Source of the DNA: an uncultured Elusimicrobia bacterium | GTDB taxonomy: Bacteria > Elusimicrobiota > Elusimicrobia > Elusimicrobiales > UBA9959 | Direction: 5' to 3' | NCBI GenBank assembly: GCA_903867985.1 | Contig: CAIPTO010000023.1 | Location: 1-61,033 of the forward strand | DNA: 61,033 nt | Shown here: positions 25,348 through 33,782 of the stretch, one piece after another | Layout of the letters: each line of letters begins with the position of its first letter | Position numbering within the stretch: position 1 is the first letter of the stretch | Position numbers and translations under genes: made by a program | Notes under the pieces: model-generated | The model's database searches: none | What the model saw: only the letters and a program-made list of their open reading frames with translations | What the model was told of the DNA's origin: nothing

Positions 25348-26361
25348 ATGAAAAAGAATATTAAAGTTTTAGCGGCCCTATCGGCGGCTGTCCTGGCTTT
25401 CTTAGCCGGCAATACCCCGTCGTTTGCAGCCCCCCTTTCGGGCAGCGTTAAAGACCAGATAGCCACCATACAATCCCTCATACAGAAAAACGGGGCTAAA
25501 TGGGTAGCCGGAGAAACATCCATTTCAAGGCTGCCGCGCGAAGAATGGAAATTTCGTGTCGGCCTGGACTATCAGCCGATAACCGCGCCCCCTATAGAGG
25601 AAACGGAAGTCTCAGCACCTCTGCCCCCCAGCCTTGACTGGCGGGACAACAACGGCAATTATGTGACCGGCGTCAGGGACCAGGCAAAATGCGGTTCCTG
25701 CTGGGCCTTCGCGCTGACCGCCGGACTTGAATCCAATGTGTTACGGTCGCAGAACACCGGCATCACGGATATAGACCTTTCCGAACAGGTGATGTTGTCC
25801 TGCAGCGGAACCGGGTCCTGCAACGGAGGCAGACTTAACGCTAATTACCTTGAAAATACCGGCCTGCCAATTGAAGCGGCTTACCCGTATACCGCCACCG
25901 ACGGATCCTGCGACGCCGCCGCGCCCGGCTGGCAGAGTTCGGCCTACAAAATAGGCTCCTGGGGCTCCGTCTCCGGCCATCTTTCCGCCCTGCAAAAGGC
26001 TCTCAATACTTACGGCCCGCTGCCCACCGCTTTTTATGTGTACGAAGACTTCATGTACTACAAGTCCGGTATATACACGCACACGACCGGAAGCCGGCTG
26101 GGCGGTCACGCCGTTCTGCTGGTCGGCTATAACGACGCGGAGCAGTATTTTATAGTCAAGAACAGCTGGGGCCCCGACTGGGGCGAGAACGGTTTTTTCA
26201 GGATAGCCTATTCCGAACTGGATACCTTTGTTAATTTCGCCATGAGCACCATCGCCTACCAGTCCAAAGACGCGCAGAGAAGGATTGAAGCGCTAAATAA
26301 AACCATGGAAGGTATCAATACTGACGGAAGCTGGGGACGGGTGCAGCCGCTGTTCAACTGA
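25348..26361 (+). CDS. Secreted papain-family (C1A) cysteine protease
   Basis: 337 residues from the ATG at 25348, which follows TTGAGGAG. Signal peptide to about residue 28, a short pro-segment (29-90), then the protease domain beginning LPPSLDWRDNNGNYVTGVRDQ. The catalytic set is complete: Q112 in VRDQAKCGSCWAF, C118, H254 in GGHAVLLVGY, N272 in VKNSWGPDWGENGFF. Extra Cys pairs (CSGTGSC) indicate disulfides. Such enzymes occur sporadically in bacteria and act outside the cell; the pro-segment is shorter than the eukaryotic I29 propeptide. Closed by a terminator. Confidence 0.95.
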   Translation: MKKNIKVLAALSAAVLAFLAGNTPSFAAPLSGSVKDQIATIQSLIQKNGAKWVAGETSISRLPREEWKFRVGLDYQPITAPPIEETEVSAPLPPSLDWRDNNGNYVTGVRDQAKCGSCWAFALTAGLESNVLRSQNTGITDIDLSEQVMLSCSGTGSCNGGRLNANYLENTGLPIEAAYPYTATDGSCDAAAPGWQSSAYKIGSWGSVSGHLSALQKALNTYGPLPTAFYVYEDFMYYKSGIYTHTTGSRLGGHAVLLVGYNDAEQYFIVKNSWGPDWGENGFFRIAYSELDTFVNFAMSTIAYQSKDAQRRIEALNKTMEGINTDGSWGRVQPLFN

Positions 26362-26384
26362 TATACAGGCAATAGAGTGTAAAT

Positions 26385-26421
26385 AAAAACGGCGTCCGCT
26401 TAAAGCGGTCGCCGTTTTTAT
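26385..26421 (+). terminator. Intrinsic terminator after cysteine protease
   Basis: Stem AAAAACGGCGTCCGCTT / AAGCGGTCGCCGTTTTT with one T-T mismatch and a terminal T-run. It may also serve the convergent kinase gene. Confidence 0.88.
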
Positions 26422-26463
26422 TATCCGGACTTAACAGATGCGATTTCAGGATAGGTCGCGGAT

Positions 26464-27375
26464 CTATTTTATCGAAAGCGCCTTCACATACTTCTTATAC
26501 CGGTCGTGGATCTCCGATTTCGAAAGCCGGCCCACTCTTTTCACGCTGAAATCTTCAACGCTGAATGATGACAACACCGTTCCGTAGGACATGGCGCGTT
26601 TTAAGACATCAAGATTCCGCCAGTCGGGTGAAGCCGCAAGGTAGCCCATAAACCCGCCGGCAAAAGTATCACCGGCCCCTGTCGGATCCACAACTTTTTC
26701 TATCGGCTGGGCGGGGATAGCAAGAACCTCTCCGCCGTAGAACAGCATCGAACCGCTGTCTCCCCTCTTGATAACGATCGCCTGCGGCCCCATCCCGGTC
26801 AGGATCTTCGCGGCCTTTATCAGGTTATGTTCCTTGGTCAATTGCCGGGCTTCTTCCTCGTTCACAAAAAGCAGGTTAACCTTGAACAGAAGTTTCACAA
26901 GGGATTTTTTCTTGAGCGTTATCCAATAATTCATGGTGTCGCAGGCGACAAGCCTGGGTTTACCCATCTGGGCCAGCACATCCCGCTGCAGGTCCGGGTC
27001 TATATTGGCCAGGAACAGCACTCCGCATTCCGCGTGGGTTCGGTTAAGCTTGGGTTTAAAATGCTCAAAGACATTAAGGTGTGTGGCGATGGTGGTGGCG
27101 TTCTTAAAATCCCTGTCATATCGGCCCTTCCAGTGGAAGGTTTTGCCCGGCATTACCCGCAGACCCTCCAGGCAGATATTGCGGCGCTTTAAAAGCCGGC
27201 GGAAAGGTCCGGGGAAGTCCTCGCCGACAACGCCCACTATCCTCACCGGAGTGAACTGCGAAGCGGACATGGAAAAATGCACCGCCGAGCCGCCGAGGGC
27301 CTTATTCGTCCGGCCATGTATGGTTTGTACTGAATCCAGCGCGACAGAACCGACGACCAAAATCGTGTTTTTCAT
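26464..27375 (-). CDS. PfkB-family sugar/nucleoside kinase
   Basis: 303 residues with the ribokinase fold: ILVVGSVALDSV and GGSAVHFSMSASQF (substrate loop), VGEDFPG, and the C-terminal signature VDPTGAGDTFAGGFMGYLA with the catalytic Asp and anion hole. The N-terminal GGSAVHFS and FVNEEEARQLT patterns resemble the adenosine-kinase-like branch common in poorly cultured phyla. The substrate cannot be fixed from sequence. Confidence 0.88.
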   Translation of the reverse strand: MKNTILVVGSVALDSVQTIHGRTNKALGGSAVHFSMSASQFTPVRIVGVVGEDFPGPFRRLLKRRNICLEGLRVMPGKTFHWKGRYDRDFKNATTIATHLNVFEHFKPKLNRTHAECGVLFLANIDPDLQRDVLAQMGKPRLVACDTMNYWITLKKKSLVKLLFKVNLLFVNEEEARQLTKEHNLIKAAKILTGMGPQAIVIKRGDSGSMLFYGGEVLAIPAQPIEKVVDPTGAGDTFAGGFMGYLAASPDWRNLDVLKRAMSYGTVLSSFSVEDFSVKRVGRLSKSEIHDRYKKYVKALSIK

Positions 27376-27489
27376 ATGTTGTGGTTTAAACTTCCTTATT
27401 TCCGCGCAAGTTGGGTAACGCCGCCAGAACTATGATACTAAACATGAAACCGCACCGTCAAAAGAGCGGGATTCTCCGCCCATGCGGCT

Positions 27490-28110
27490 TCAGACTGCGG
27501 TTTTTTCTCTCTCGGCCGGGGCCGGGCGGCCCAGGGCTTCAAGGGTTTCTTTTACTATCAGATCCGCCCACTCCTTGCGAAGCTCTGTGTTGGGGGCAGG
27601 CAGCGTTCTGTGCTCTATCTTCAGCTCTTCCAGCAGGGTGTTGAGACGGTTGTAAATGTCGATCTGGAATTCACGGCTTTGGGCGTCGCGTATGCCGTCA
27701 TCGATGAGTTCGCCCACCATCGGCAGCTTGTAGATCACGTCGTAAGGGAATTTTTCCGCGTAACCCTTAAGAAAATCGCGTATAAACTGGTTCGATCCGC
27801 ATCGCCGCTCCATGTAGGCCAGGTTATCGAAGACGCTGCGGTCGCAGACCACCACCTGGTAATTGCGCACGGTCGCGCGCAGCTCCTCGGTGATATGGAG
27901 CATCATTATATACATCTGGGCCGGCAGCGTGGTGTTTTCGTTTATCGGGATGCCCTGCTCGAAAGCGGCGGCCGCTATCTCAGAAAACACTTTCACCTTA
28001 AGCCCGCGTTTCTTCAGCTCCGCCGCCACCTCGTAACAGAGCGTGGTTTTGCCGGTGCCGTGCGTTGAAATTAGAGCTATTTTGTAAGGCCGCTTTTTTG
28101 CGGAAGACAT
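27490..28110 (-). CDS. Small P-loop ATPase (AAA_28 / NadR-like)
   Basis: 206 residues from the ATG at 28110. The Walker A is ISTHGTGKTTL near residue 15, and the second acidic motif is VVVCDRSVFDNLAYMERR. This layout is that of NadR-type or Ttd14-like nucleotide kinases (AAA_28): a P-loop followed by a DRSxxDxxAY core. Cytoplasmic, stands alone. Whether it phosphorylates a nucleoside is not known. Confidence 0.75.
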   Translation of the reverse strand: MSSAKKRPYKIALISTHGTGKTTLCYEVAAELKKRGLKVKVFSEIAAAAFEQGIPINENTTLPAQMYIMMLHITEELRATVRNYQVVVCDRSVFDNLAYMERRCGSNQFIRDFLKGYAEKFPYDVIYKLPMVGELIDDGIRDAQSREFQIDIYNRLNTLLEELKIEHRTLPAPNTELRKEWADLIVKETLEALGRPAPAEREKTAV

Positions 28111-28333
28111 TTTGAACCCCCGGGAAATCAAATCTACTTTATACTACACTTTTTATAGCCATTCGGCAAAACACCCGTCGTAAACAGATTCCTGGGCCGA
28201 AAGGCCTATAATCTATAGGGCACTTTTTCATGACCCAGGCAAGCTTTTGGCCCATGCGGGTCCTGGCGGAATATATAATAATATAAGTAAGCCGACCAAA
28301 GGTTGCGGCTTGGAACGACTATATATTCAAGCA

Positions 28334-29767
28334 ATGAAAATAATTATTTTTGCGGCCATACTATTCGGACTGACCGGCGGAACCTATGCCGCCGGCTTCG
28401 ATGATCTGGCGGTGACCGCCGCCTCGCTTAAAGATTCGGCCGCCGCCCAACCGCTTTCTATAACCCCCGACATTTCCGTAGATGTTTCAAATCCGGACCA
28501 GAACTTTACCACCTCCAGATGGTACGGCTCCGATTCCCGTCAGGCGCGCATGCGGTTCGCCACCTATCTGCTTTACGAAATTCCGACCCGCTATAACGGT
28601 CCCGTATCGCAGATATTTTCCGACCCCGACCAAAAACAGAAAGTCTTCAGCCTTATTGATCTGCAGCTCAGGCATATGTACGGAGCCTTTACCACCCACC
28701 CAGGCTTTGCGGACACTCCCGGCATCCCCTCCGGCGACTACAAGGTCGCCTTGCTCAGCGCCGAAAAAGTCCCGAACGAACCTTACATCCGGATCCACTA
28801 CTCCTACGACGACATAGTGGTTTTCTCAAAGAACCTGTTCCGCGGCTCCGGCGCTACGCGCATCCAGTTCTTACTGCCCAAAGACCCGGTAACCATATAC
28901 AAAAAAGGCTTTCCCACCCCGGGCTCAAGCAAGAACCGCTGTACCGACGAACATTACAACAGCGAGGACGATTTCTGGTACTTCTGGAACCCTTACCAGG
29001 AGGGCTGCCCTATAACCAACGACGACCTTGTGGTCGTGAATACCGACCTGACCCCTATCCAGGTGACGCACAACACATATCCCGAGTACGCCAGGCTTTA
29101 CGGCGAAAACGGCAACGGCGATATACTGCAGGTCACATACCTGGTAGGCGTGGATGAGAATTTCAGGAACGGAGACCTTGGCAAGCAGACCTTTAAGGAC
29201 GCTTTTGCCGGGCTCAAGGGGGCCGGTTTCCAGGTTACGGTGAACGAGCCCCGCCGCAAACGGCTTTCCTTCCGCTTCGGCGCCAAGCGCGCCTCTGTCG
29301 AAATGCGGCTCGTGAACCCGGGCTCGGCGGAATTCTCCCAGGAAGCCGTCAAAGGCATGAAAACCGCCGATATCTTCCTTTACGACGGCCATTCCGGCCT
29401 TGGCAACTACCTGAACCCCGACCGTCTGGCCGAGGACACCGGCGGGCCTTTGGCGCTGCCCAAAGATAAGTACCAGATCTTCATCTTTCAGGGCTGCTCT
29501 ACCTACGCCTACTACAACAGCGCTTTCTTCAAGCTCAAGCGTTCGGGTTCCGACCCCAAGGGCACAAAGAACCTGGATATAATAACCACCGGCATAGGCG
29601 CGGCTTTTGAAGTTGGCGCGAAAGTCGACGTGGCTTTGCTGACCAGCGTGACCATGGCCCAGAAACCGTCGTGGCAGACGATACTGGACCGCGTGCGCGC
29701 GGCGGAAGGCAGCGATTCATCCCTCTCGCACGTAAACGGCGACGAAGACAACCCTGATCACCCCTGA
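28334..29767 (+). CDS. Secreted protein with caspase/gingipain-like His-Cys core
   Basis: 477 residues from the ATG at 28334, where a signal peptide begins (MKIIIFAAILFGLTGGTYAA). About 230 residues without recognised motifs contain two Cys (CTDEHYN, EGCPITND) likely to form a disulfide. From about 262 the chain reads as an alpha/beta sandwich: DILQVTYLVGVDE, a helix, then ADIFLYDGHSGLG with H353 and YQIFIFQGCSTYAYYN with C388. A His at the end of one strand and a Cys at the end of the next is the arrangement of clan CD peptidases (caspase, gingipain, clostripain, CHAT). Peptidase activity is inference. Start context is weak. Confidence 0.6.
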   Translation: MKIIIFAAILFGLTGGTYAAGFDDLAVTAASLKDSAAAQPLSITPDISVDVSNPDQNFTTSRWYGSDSRQARMRFATYLLYEIPTRYNGPVSQIFSDPDQKQKVFSLIDLQLRHMYGAFTTHPGFADTPGIPSGDYKVALLSAEKVPNEPYIRIHYSYDDIVVFSKNLFRGSGATRIQFLLPKDPVTIYKKGFPTPGSSKNRCTDEHYNSEDDFWYFWNPYQEGCPITNDDLVVVNTDLTPIQVTHNTYPEYARLYGENGNGDILQVTYLVGVDENFRNGDLGKQTFKDAFAGLKGAGFQVTVNEPRRKRLSFRFGAKRASVEMRLVNPGSAEFSQEAVKGMKTADIFLYDGHSGLGNYLNPDRLAEDTGGPLALPKDKYQIFIFQGCSTYAYYNSAFFKLKRSGSDPKGTKNLDIITTGIGAAFEVGAKVDVALLTSVTMAQKPSWQTILDRVRAAEGSDSSLSHVNGDEDNPDHP

Positions 29768-29796
29768 CACGCCATCAAACGGCGAATCAAAAAGAA

Positions 29797-29824
29797 AGAG
29801 CCCTCCCGCTATAGGAAGGCTCTC
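29797..29824. terminator. Bidirectional hairpin terminator
   Basis: AGAGCC(C)TCC pairs with GGA(A)GGCTCT between the convergent clan-CD-like gene and addB; A-runs upstream and TCTT downstream. Confidence 0.65.
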
Positions 29825-29873
29825 TTACCCGCTCCGTTTATTGGACCTGCAGAGCGGTTTTATATCGGTTTTA

Positions 29874-32771
29874 TCACTCCACCCATTGTCGCGCGCAAAG
29901 GACCTTGAAAGGGCAAATGGCGCAAGGGGTTTCATCCGTGGCCGGGGCGAAGGGCAGGGCGGGGTCAAGGATCTCTTCTATAAGGGCGGTTATGGTCTGC
30001 CGATAAACGCCGAAGATGGCAGCTTTGTCCGGGCTCTTACCGTTCCTCTCTTTAAACAGCGATTCTTCCGCTATTTTTTCGGAGCCCAAAAGCATCAGCG
30101 AGGCGTCCATGCCGCGGATATCGGAACCTTCATTCTCGCGCAGGTAGGCCAGAATATAGAAAGGCAATTGTGTGGATTTTAAAGTTTTAGTCCAGTCTTC
30201 CCTCAGGCCAAAATCAAATTTTTGCCAGTTGGGCGCGTCAGCGCGGGCGCCGGTTTTGTAGTCCAGGATATGAGTTATACCGCCGCGCAGGTCCACGCGG
30301 TCAGCCCGGCCTCGCAGCTTTATCGCGCCGTATCTGGTAGCCAACTCCGCTTTAAGATCGGTTTCGCAGGCCAGGATCGTAATGCCGGCCAGATTGTCCC
30401 GGTGATAGTCCAGTATCTCGCGCAGGCGTCGCTCCACCTGACGCTTTATCAGGTATTCAAAGCCGGCGTTGTGGCCTTTCAGTTTTGTTTCAAAAACACC
30501 GCCGGCATCTTCAAGAATACTCTTGTAGTCCGCTTCAATTATAGCCAGCGGCCTGCCCACCCGGGGCTTAAAAAAACTTTCAAGGATCTCGTGGACGATA
30601 GTGCCGATGTCGCGCTGCTCTATATCGTCTGAGACCTCGTCCTTCTCGCGCAGGCGCAGGGCGTATTGATAATAAAACTTAAGGCCGCAGTTCAGGTAGG
30701 TGTCGATGGCCGAGGGTGAGAATTCGCGCTTTTTAAGGGCGGCGATTATACCGGGGGTCTTGGCTATGGGCCCGGGGTCGGCCTGGGCGAACTTTATGCG
30801 GAAATGGATATCAGACTCGTCCAGTTTACTCTTTTGTTTCTCCAGGTCCCAGATAAGCTTCTCCACGAACGGGCTGCGCTCCTTTGCGGCGGAATCTTTG
30901 TAGAAGATGTGCGCCTCTTTGGCGCCGGTGACCAGAGTGGTAAAGTAATAGCGTGCCAGCTGCTCGCGCGTCTTATAGGTGGATAAGCCCAGGCTTTCGC
31001 GCACGAAATGAGATAGGATAGTATCCTCTTTGCGGGAAGCAGGCAGGATGTCGGAATTGGCGTCCAGGAAATATACACGGTCGAATTTAAGATTGCGGGT
31101 TTCAAGGACGCCCAGCACCTGCAGCCCTTTAAGCGGGGTGCCCGGGAACGGATAGTTGACGCCCTGCAGGAAAGCATTGAAAAATTTAAAATATCCGGCC
31201 GCGCCATCAAAGCGTTCACCGGCCAGGCGGGAGTTCTTCAGCTCTATAATGCGCTCCATGGCTTTCTCGACGAAAGGCGCCCAGTAAGGATGCAGCGGCG
31301 CGGTGCTGTTCTGCGAGATATGAGAGATAAAGTTCAGGAGCTTGCCGGCGAAGTCGGCTATATTTTTCACATCCTCGAATGGAGCGATAAGGGTTTTGTG
31401 TATGGCGGCGATATGCGCCTTGATATCGGCAAGGGCGACCGTTTCGCCGTAATCCTTCAGCTTGACTAAAGCTTCCTCTAGAAGCGGCGCGTCGTCCTCT
31501 ATTTCCCTGAGCGTGATGTATTTATTCACGCGGCCTGAGAGATGTTCTTCTATTGTCTGGAAAATTATTCTGCCCGGCTCAGCCGCGCGAGGCAAGCGGC
31601 CGGCTTTTGAATTATCCCCACGCTGTCCGCTATCTATTGCCGCGCTAAAATATATGTTTTTCACATACGGATGAAATACGAAATTCAGGTAATTGGGCGT
31701 AAAATAGCCAGCTTCCCCTTTTTTATCCAGGAGGTCGCCCAGAGCGTCCAGCAGGGCGTAAACCGGGGTGGCGGCCAGCGGGTAGCCCATGGAGATATTG
31801 TAATCACCGGCCTTGGGCAGAACATTTTCAATAAGCGGAAAAAGAGTCCGGGCTTCGGGTAGAACGATAACGTCACGGGATAGAGGGCTGGAAGATTGGA
31901 GGACTGGAGGACTAGCAACAACTTGAGAATCAAGCGCGAGAACCTGATTCAGTTTGAAAATTTCTCCGTGCGTATCCGCCGCTTTATAGAAATGATAGGC
32001 GGTCGGCGAAGTATTGTCCGCGTCCGGGAAAGCAAGGCCGGGATCCAAAAACCGGAATTGTTCTTCCAATCCTGGGCCCGCTTCCAGCAGAATGTGCGCG
32101 CCGCGGGCGCAAAGGCTTTTCAATATAGTTTTTTCAGCGTTGGTAAGGGCGAAGAATCCGGCAAAGATGATATTTTCGTACCGCGCGTGATCAAACTTCT
32201 CTATCTTCGCCGCAGCGCCCGCGTATTTTATCGAGCGGGTAAGCAGATTTTCCTTTTCCAGTTCCCTATAGAAATCCCCGTATAGACGGCTGAAACTCTC
32301 CAGTTTCTTTATAAAAGAGGCCGAGCGCAGGTCTTCCGGCAGTATGGAATCATAACCTGACAGGTCCTTCTGCGTCTTAAGCTCGATTTTAAGCTCTTCA
32401 AAATCTCCGATCAGCTTCAGCGCCCATGGCAGGAATGAATCCAGCGTCAATTCGCCCGGATCGCGCGCTATTACGCGGCAAAGTTCTTTTTTCATCCGGC
32501 CATAAAGCACTTCGGCCAGGTCCAGCGTGGAAGCCTCCGCACCTTTTATTCCCAGTTCTTCCGCGGCCAGGTCTATAAAGCCGTCCATTGAGGTGATCAC
32601 CGGCGCGCGCAGCGCCCCGCCGTGCTTCTCCGTAAGATACTTGCGCAAAAAATGCGCCGGCCTTTTTCCCGGGAAAATCACGATATTGTCGGCCAGGGAC
32701 CCGGATGAAAGCAGGATATCCCCGGCTTTCCTGACCAGATTATCTTTTGGACTGATAATGTCAATTTTCAT
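29874..32771 (-). CDS. addB: AddB-like helicase-fold/PD-(D/E)XK nuclease
   Basis: 965 residues. The N-terminal part lacks a working Walker A, as in AddB-type inactivated helicases (VIFPGKRPAHFLRKYL). The C-terminal 270 residues are a RecB-like nuclease: FSPSAIDTYLNCGLKFYYQYALRLRE, IGTIVHEILESFF, LRGRADRVDLRGGITHILDYKTGARAD with the D...DYK core, and CAICPFKVLC. The Cys residues C(695 region) and the final C..C..C can form the iron-sulfur staple typical of AddB. Partner is the helicase-nuclease at 36795-40019, separated by recQ and a RhuM-Doc gene. A segment near 31885-31920 (VVASPPVLQSSSPLS) looks like spacer DNA inserted in frame. Start context is weak. Confidence 0.85.
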   Translation of the reverse strand: MKIDIISPKDNLVRKAGDILLSSGSLADNIVIFPGKRPAHFLRKYLTEKHGGALRAPVITSMDGFIDLAAEELGIKGAEASTLDLAEVLYGRMKKELCRVIARDPGELTLDSFLPWALKLIGDFEELKIELKTQKDLSGYDSILPEDLRSASFIKKLESFSRLYGDFYRELEKENLLTRSIKYAGAAAKIEKFDHARYENIIFAGFFALTNAEKTILKSLCARGAHILLEAGPGLEEQFRFLDPGLAFPDADNTSPTAYHFYKAADTHGEIFKLNQVLALDSQVVASPPVLQSSSPLSRDVIVLPEARTLFPLIENVLPKAGDYNISMGYPLAATPVYALLDALGDLLDKKGEAGYFTPNYLNFVFHPYVKNIYFSAAIDSGQRGDNSKAGRLPRAAEPGRIIFQTIEEHLSGRVNKYITLREIEDDAPLLEEALVKLKDYGETVALADIKAHIAAIHKTLIAPFEDVKNIADFAGKLLNFISHISQNSTAPLHPYWAPFVEKAMERIIELKNSRLAGERFDGAAGYFKFFNAFLQGVNYPFPGTPLKGLQVLGVLETRNLKFDRVYFLDANSDILPASRKEDTILSHFVRESLGLSTYKTREQLARYYFTTLVTGAKEAHIFYKDSAAKERSPFVEKLIWDLEKQKSKLDESDIHFRIKFAQADPGPIAKTPGIIAALKKREFSPSAIDTYLNCGLKFYYQYALRLREKDEVSDDIEQRDIGTIVHEILESFFKPRVGRPLAIIEADYKSILEDAGGVFETKLKGHNAGFEYLIKRQVERRLREILDYHRDNLAGITILACETDLKAELATRYGAIKLRGRADRVDLRGGITHILDYKTGARADAPNWQKFDFGLREDWTKTLKSTQLPFYILAYLRENEGSDIRGMDASLMLLGSEKIAEESLFKERNGKSPDKAAIFGVYRQTITALIEEILDPALPFAPATDETPCAICPFKVLCARQWVE

Positions 32772-32829
32772 GGTTTGCGTGATGATCCGTCTGTTAAAAA
32801 TTCTACATTTTTAAAACTTTGCCCGCTAT

Positions 32830-32850
32830 AAAAAAGGCTCCTGCCTTTTG
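32830..32850 (-). terminator. Hairpin terminator or attenuator upstream of addB
   Basis: Minus-strand AAAAGGC-AGGA-GCCTTTT followed by further T residues, ending about 60 bases before the addB start codon. It may stop read-through from upstream or attenuate addB. Confidence 0.65.
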
Positions 32851-32854
32851 CGCC

Positions 32855-32885
32855 AACTTGATGTTCCAAATTGGAACATCAAGTT
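32855..32885. promoter_or_regulatory. 31-bp perfect palindrome upstream of addB
   Basis: Arms AACTTGATGTTCCAA and TTGGAACATCAAGTT around a single A. A near-loopless dyad suits a dimeric DNA-binding protein or recombinase rather than an RNA terminator. It is 84 bases upstream of the addB start. Confidence 0.5.
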
Positions 32886-32952
32886 TTCGAACTCGCTCCG
32901 TTAGACATACCCCTCCTCAGCAGTAAAACTATTCCCAACATCCTACCACACG

Positions 32953-32972
32953 ACCCCGACAGCGTCCTGTCG
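32953..32972. repeat. Short dispersed hairpin motif, CGACAG..CTGTCG family
   Basis: ACCCCGACAGCGTCCTGTCG; same family as 18625, 36705 and 51470. Confidence 0.6.
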
Positions 32973-33025
32973 CGTTGTTGGTAGGATGTCCCGATGAGGT
33001 TGCCGGCGGGTATAGTTGGAGGGGT

Positions 33026-33117
33026 GACAGGCATGGGTCAGATCGGACCGAGGGGAACCGGTGCGAAGTCGCCGGGCCCCGCAGGCCCGATGGGCCCCAT
33101 GCCTGGCAGGACCCCGA
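33026..33117. repeat. Dispersed hairpin repeat, CAGGCATGGG family, copy B
   Basis: Ends CAGGCATGGG (33028-33037) and CCCATGCCTG (33096-33105) with a shorter middle than copy A at 15932. The flank at 33006-33024 (GGCGGGTATAGTTGGAGGG) is shared with the flank of the 23969-24026 hairpin. Confidence 0.75.
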
Positions 33118-33137
33118 CCTGGCAAAAGCTACCAACT

Positions 33138-33207
33138 AAATAAAGTGACACACAACTTAATTGCTTTCAATTAAGTTGTGTGTAACCTTATTTCTGTCAC
33201 TTTATTT
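33138..33207. repeat. ACACAACTTAATTG palindrome, copy 1
   Basis: Left arm 33138-33163 and right arm 33168-33193 are inverted copies (GACACACAACTTAATTG core) with a 4-base loop; CTTTATTT repeats follow. Related copies are at 44189 and 51369. Confidence 0.8.
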
Positions 33208-33218
33208 CCTGGATGCGG

Positions 33219-33250
33219 CAAAAATGAGAGCCCCCGCAGACGGGGGCTCT
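33219..33250 (-). terminator. Intrinsic terminator of the candidate RNA
   Basis: 10-bp stem AGAGCCCCCG / CGGGGGCTCT with a TCTG loop, followed on the minus strand by CATTTTTG. On + there is no T-run after the stem, so it acts in the minus direction. Confidence 0.85.
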
Positions 33251-33670
33251 ATGGTTGGCACACAGGCCAGAGTACGCATACTACATTACGCATCAGGGGA
33301 GAACCGGCAACACCGTGGCGCATTAGCGCCGGAGACCGAAGGCCGGAACGCCCAACCCGGGAGCAGGACCGCCGATGGCGGCTCGCCGAACCAGGGCCCC
33401 GGCGAACCGCGCCCCACCAAGGTGGGGGAGACGGACCGGGGGACACCCCGTAGAACGCGCCAACCGACACTGCAAACACCGCAACCGCAGGACGCGAACC
33501 GGGGGAAACCGCGCCGGGGTCCGGGGGCTAAGCCCCGCGACCCGATACCGCCCGGGTGCCGTCAGGGCCTTGCCCTCGAACGGCCAACCCGCGAACTGAG
33601 AGATCCCGACCGACTCCGCCCGGGACCATCTCCACCACACTACCGGCGCATTTATAAAGAGCAAGACTAC
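33219..33670 (-). ncRNA. Candidate structured noncoding RNA, about 450 nt
   Basis: Minus-strand unit bounded by a near-consensus promoter (33677-33705) and an intrinsic terminator (33219-33250). The interior is very GC-rich and full of short perfect stems: 33317-33330 (GGCGC/GCGCC), 33369-33381 (CCGCC/GGCGG), 33412-33427 (CCCCACC/GGTGGGG), 33524-33536 (GGGGCT/AGCCCC) and 33564-33576 (AGGGC/GCCCT). No frame codes for a plausible protein. It lacks the conserved P4 and ACAGAA elements of RNase P RNA, the TTCGA-type T-arm and CCA end of tmRNA, and the SRP GGAAG core, so it is none of these in a form I can recognise. It sits between recQ and addB, all on the minus strand. Confidence 0.6.
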
Positions 33671-33676
33671 ATAACG

Positions 33677-33705
33677 AGTATAACAGACGCTTGTTGACTT
33701 GTCAA
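33677..33705 (-). promoter_or_regulatory. Sigma-70-type promoter of the candidate RNA
   Basis: Minus strand TTGACA (33700-33705), a 17-base spacer, then TATACT (33677-33682) with an extended -10 TGT just before it. This is the best promoter match in the window. Start expected near 33670. Confidence 0.85.
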
Positions 33706-33782
33706 GGGGTAATTTAAAAAAATTTTGCAATGCCGTAAAAAGGATTTTTTAGGCCACCGCCACGTCGGACAGCGTCATAATT

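Larger units (their letters stand above)
32772..33782. other. 1,011-base noncoding region between addB and recQ
   Basis: No convincing protein gene. Contents in order: a terminator/attenuator-like hairpin, a 31-bp palindrome, a CGACAG motif, hairpin repeat copy B, an ACACAACTTAATTG palindrome, and a candidate structured RNA on the minus strand. Long Pro/Arg/Gly-rich frames on + come from the GC-rich RNA sequence. Confidence 0.8.

Noticed and set aside
33219-33670. Assignment of the candidate RNA as RNase P RNA or tmRNA
   Set aside because: I could not find the RNase P GAGGAAAGTCC and ACAGAA elements or a tmRNA-like TTCGA arm with CCA end on either strand.
33161-33697. 178-residue + strand frame rich in Pro, Arg and Gly
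   Set aside because: Composition follows the GC-rich structured region and a palindromic repeat; no domain, no ribosome binding site, and the promoter/terminator signals are on the other strand.
33323-33730. 135-residue minus-strand frame starting upstream of the candidate RNA promoter
   Set aside because: It begins before the likely transcript start, has no ribosome binding site and shows low-complexity Arg/Pro/Gly content.
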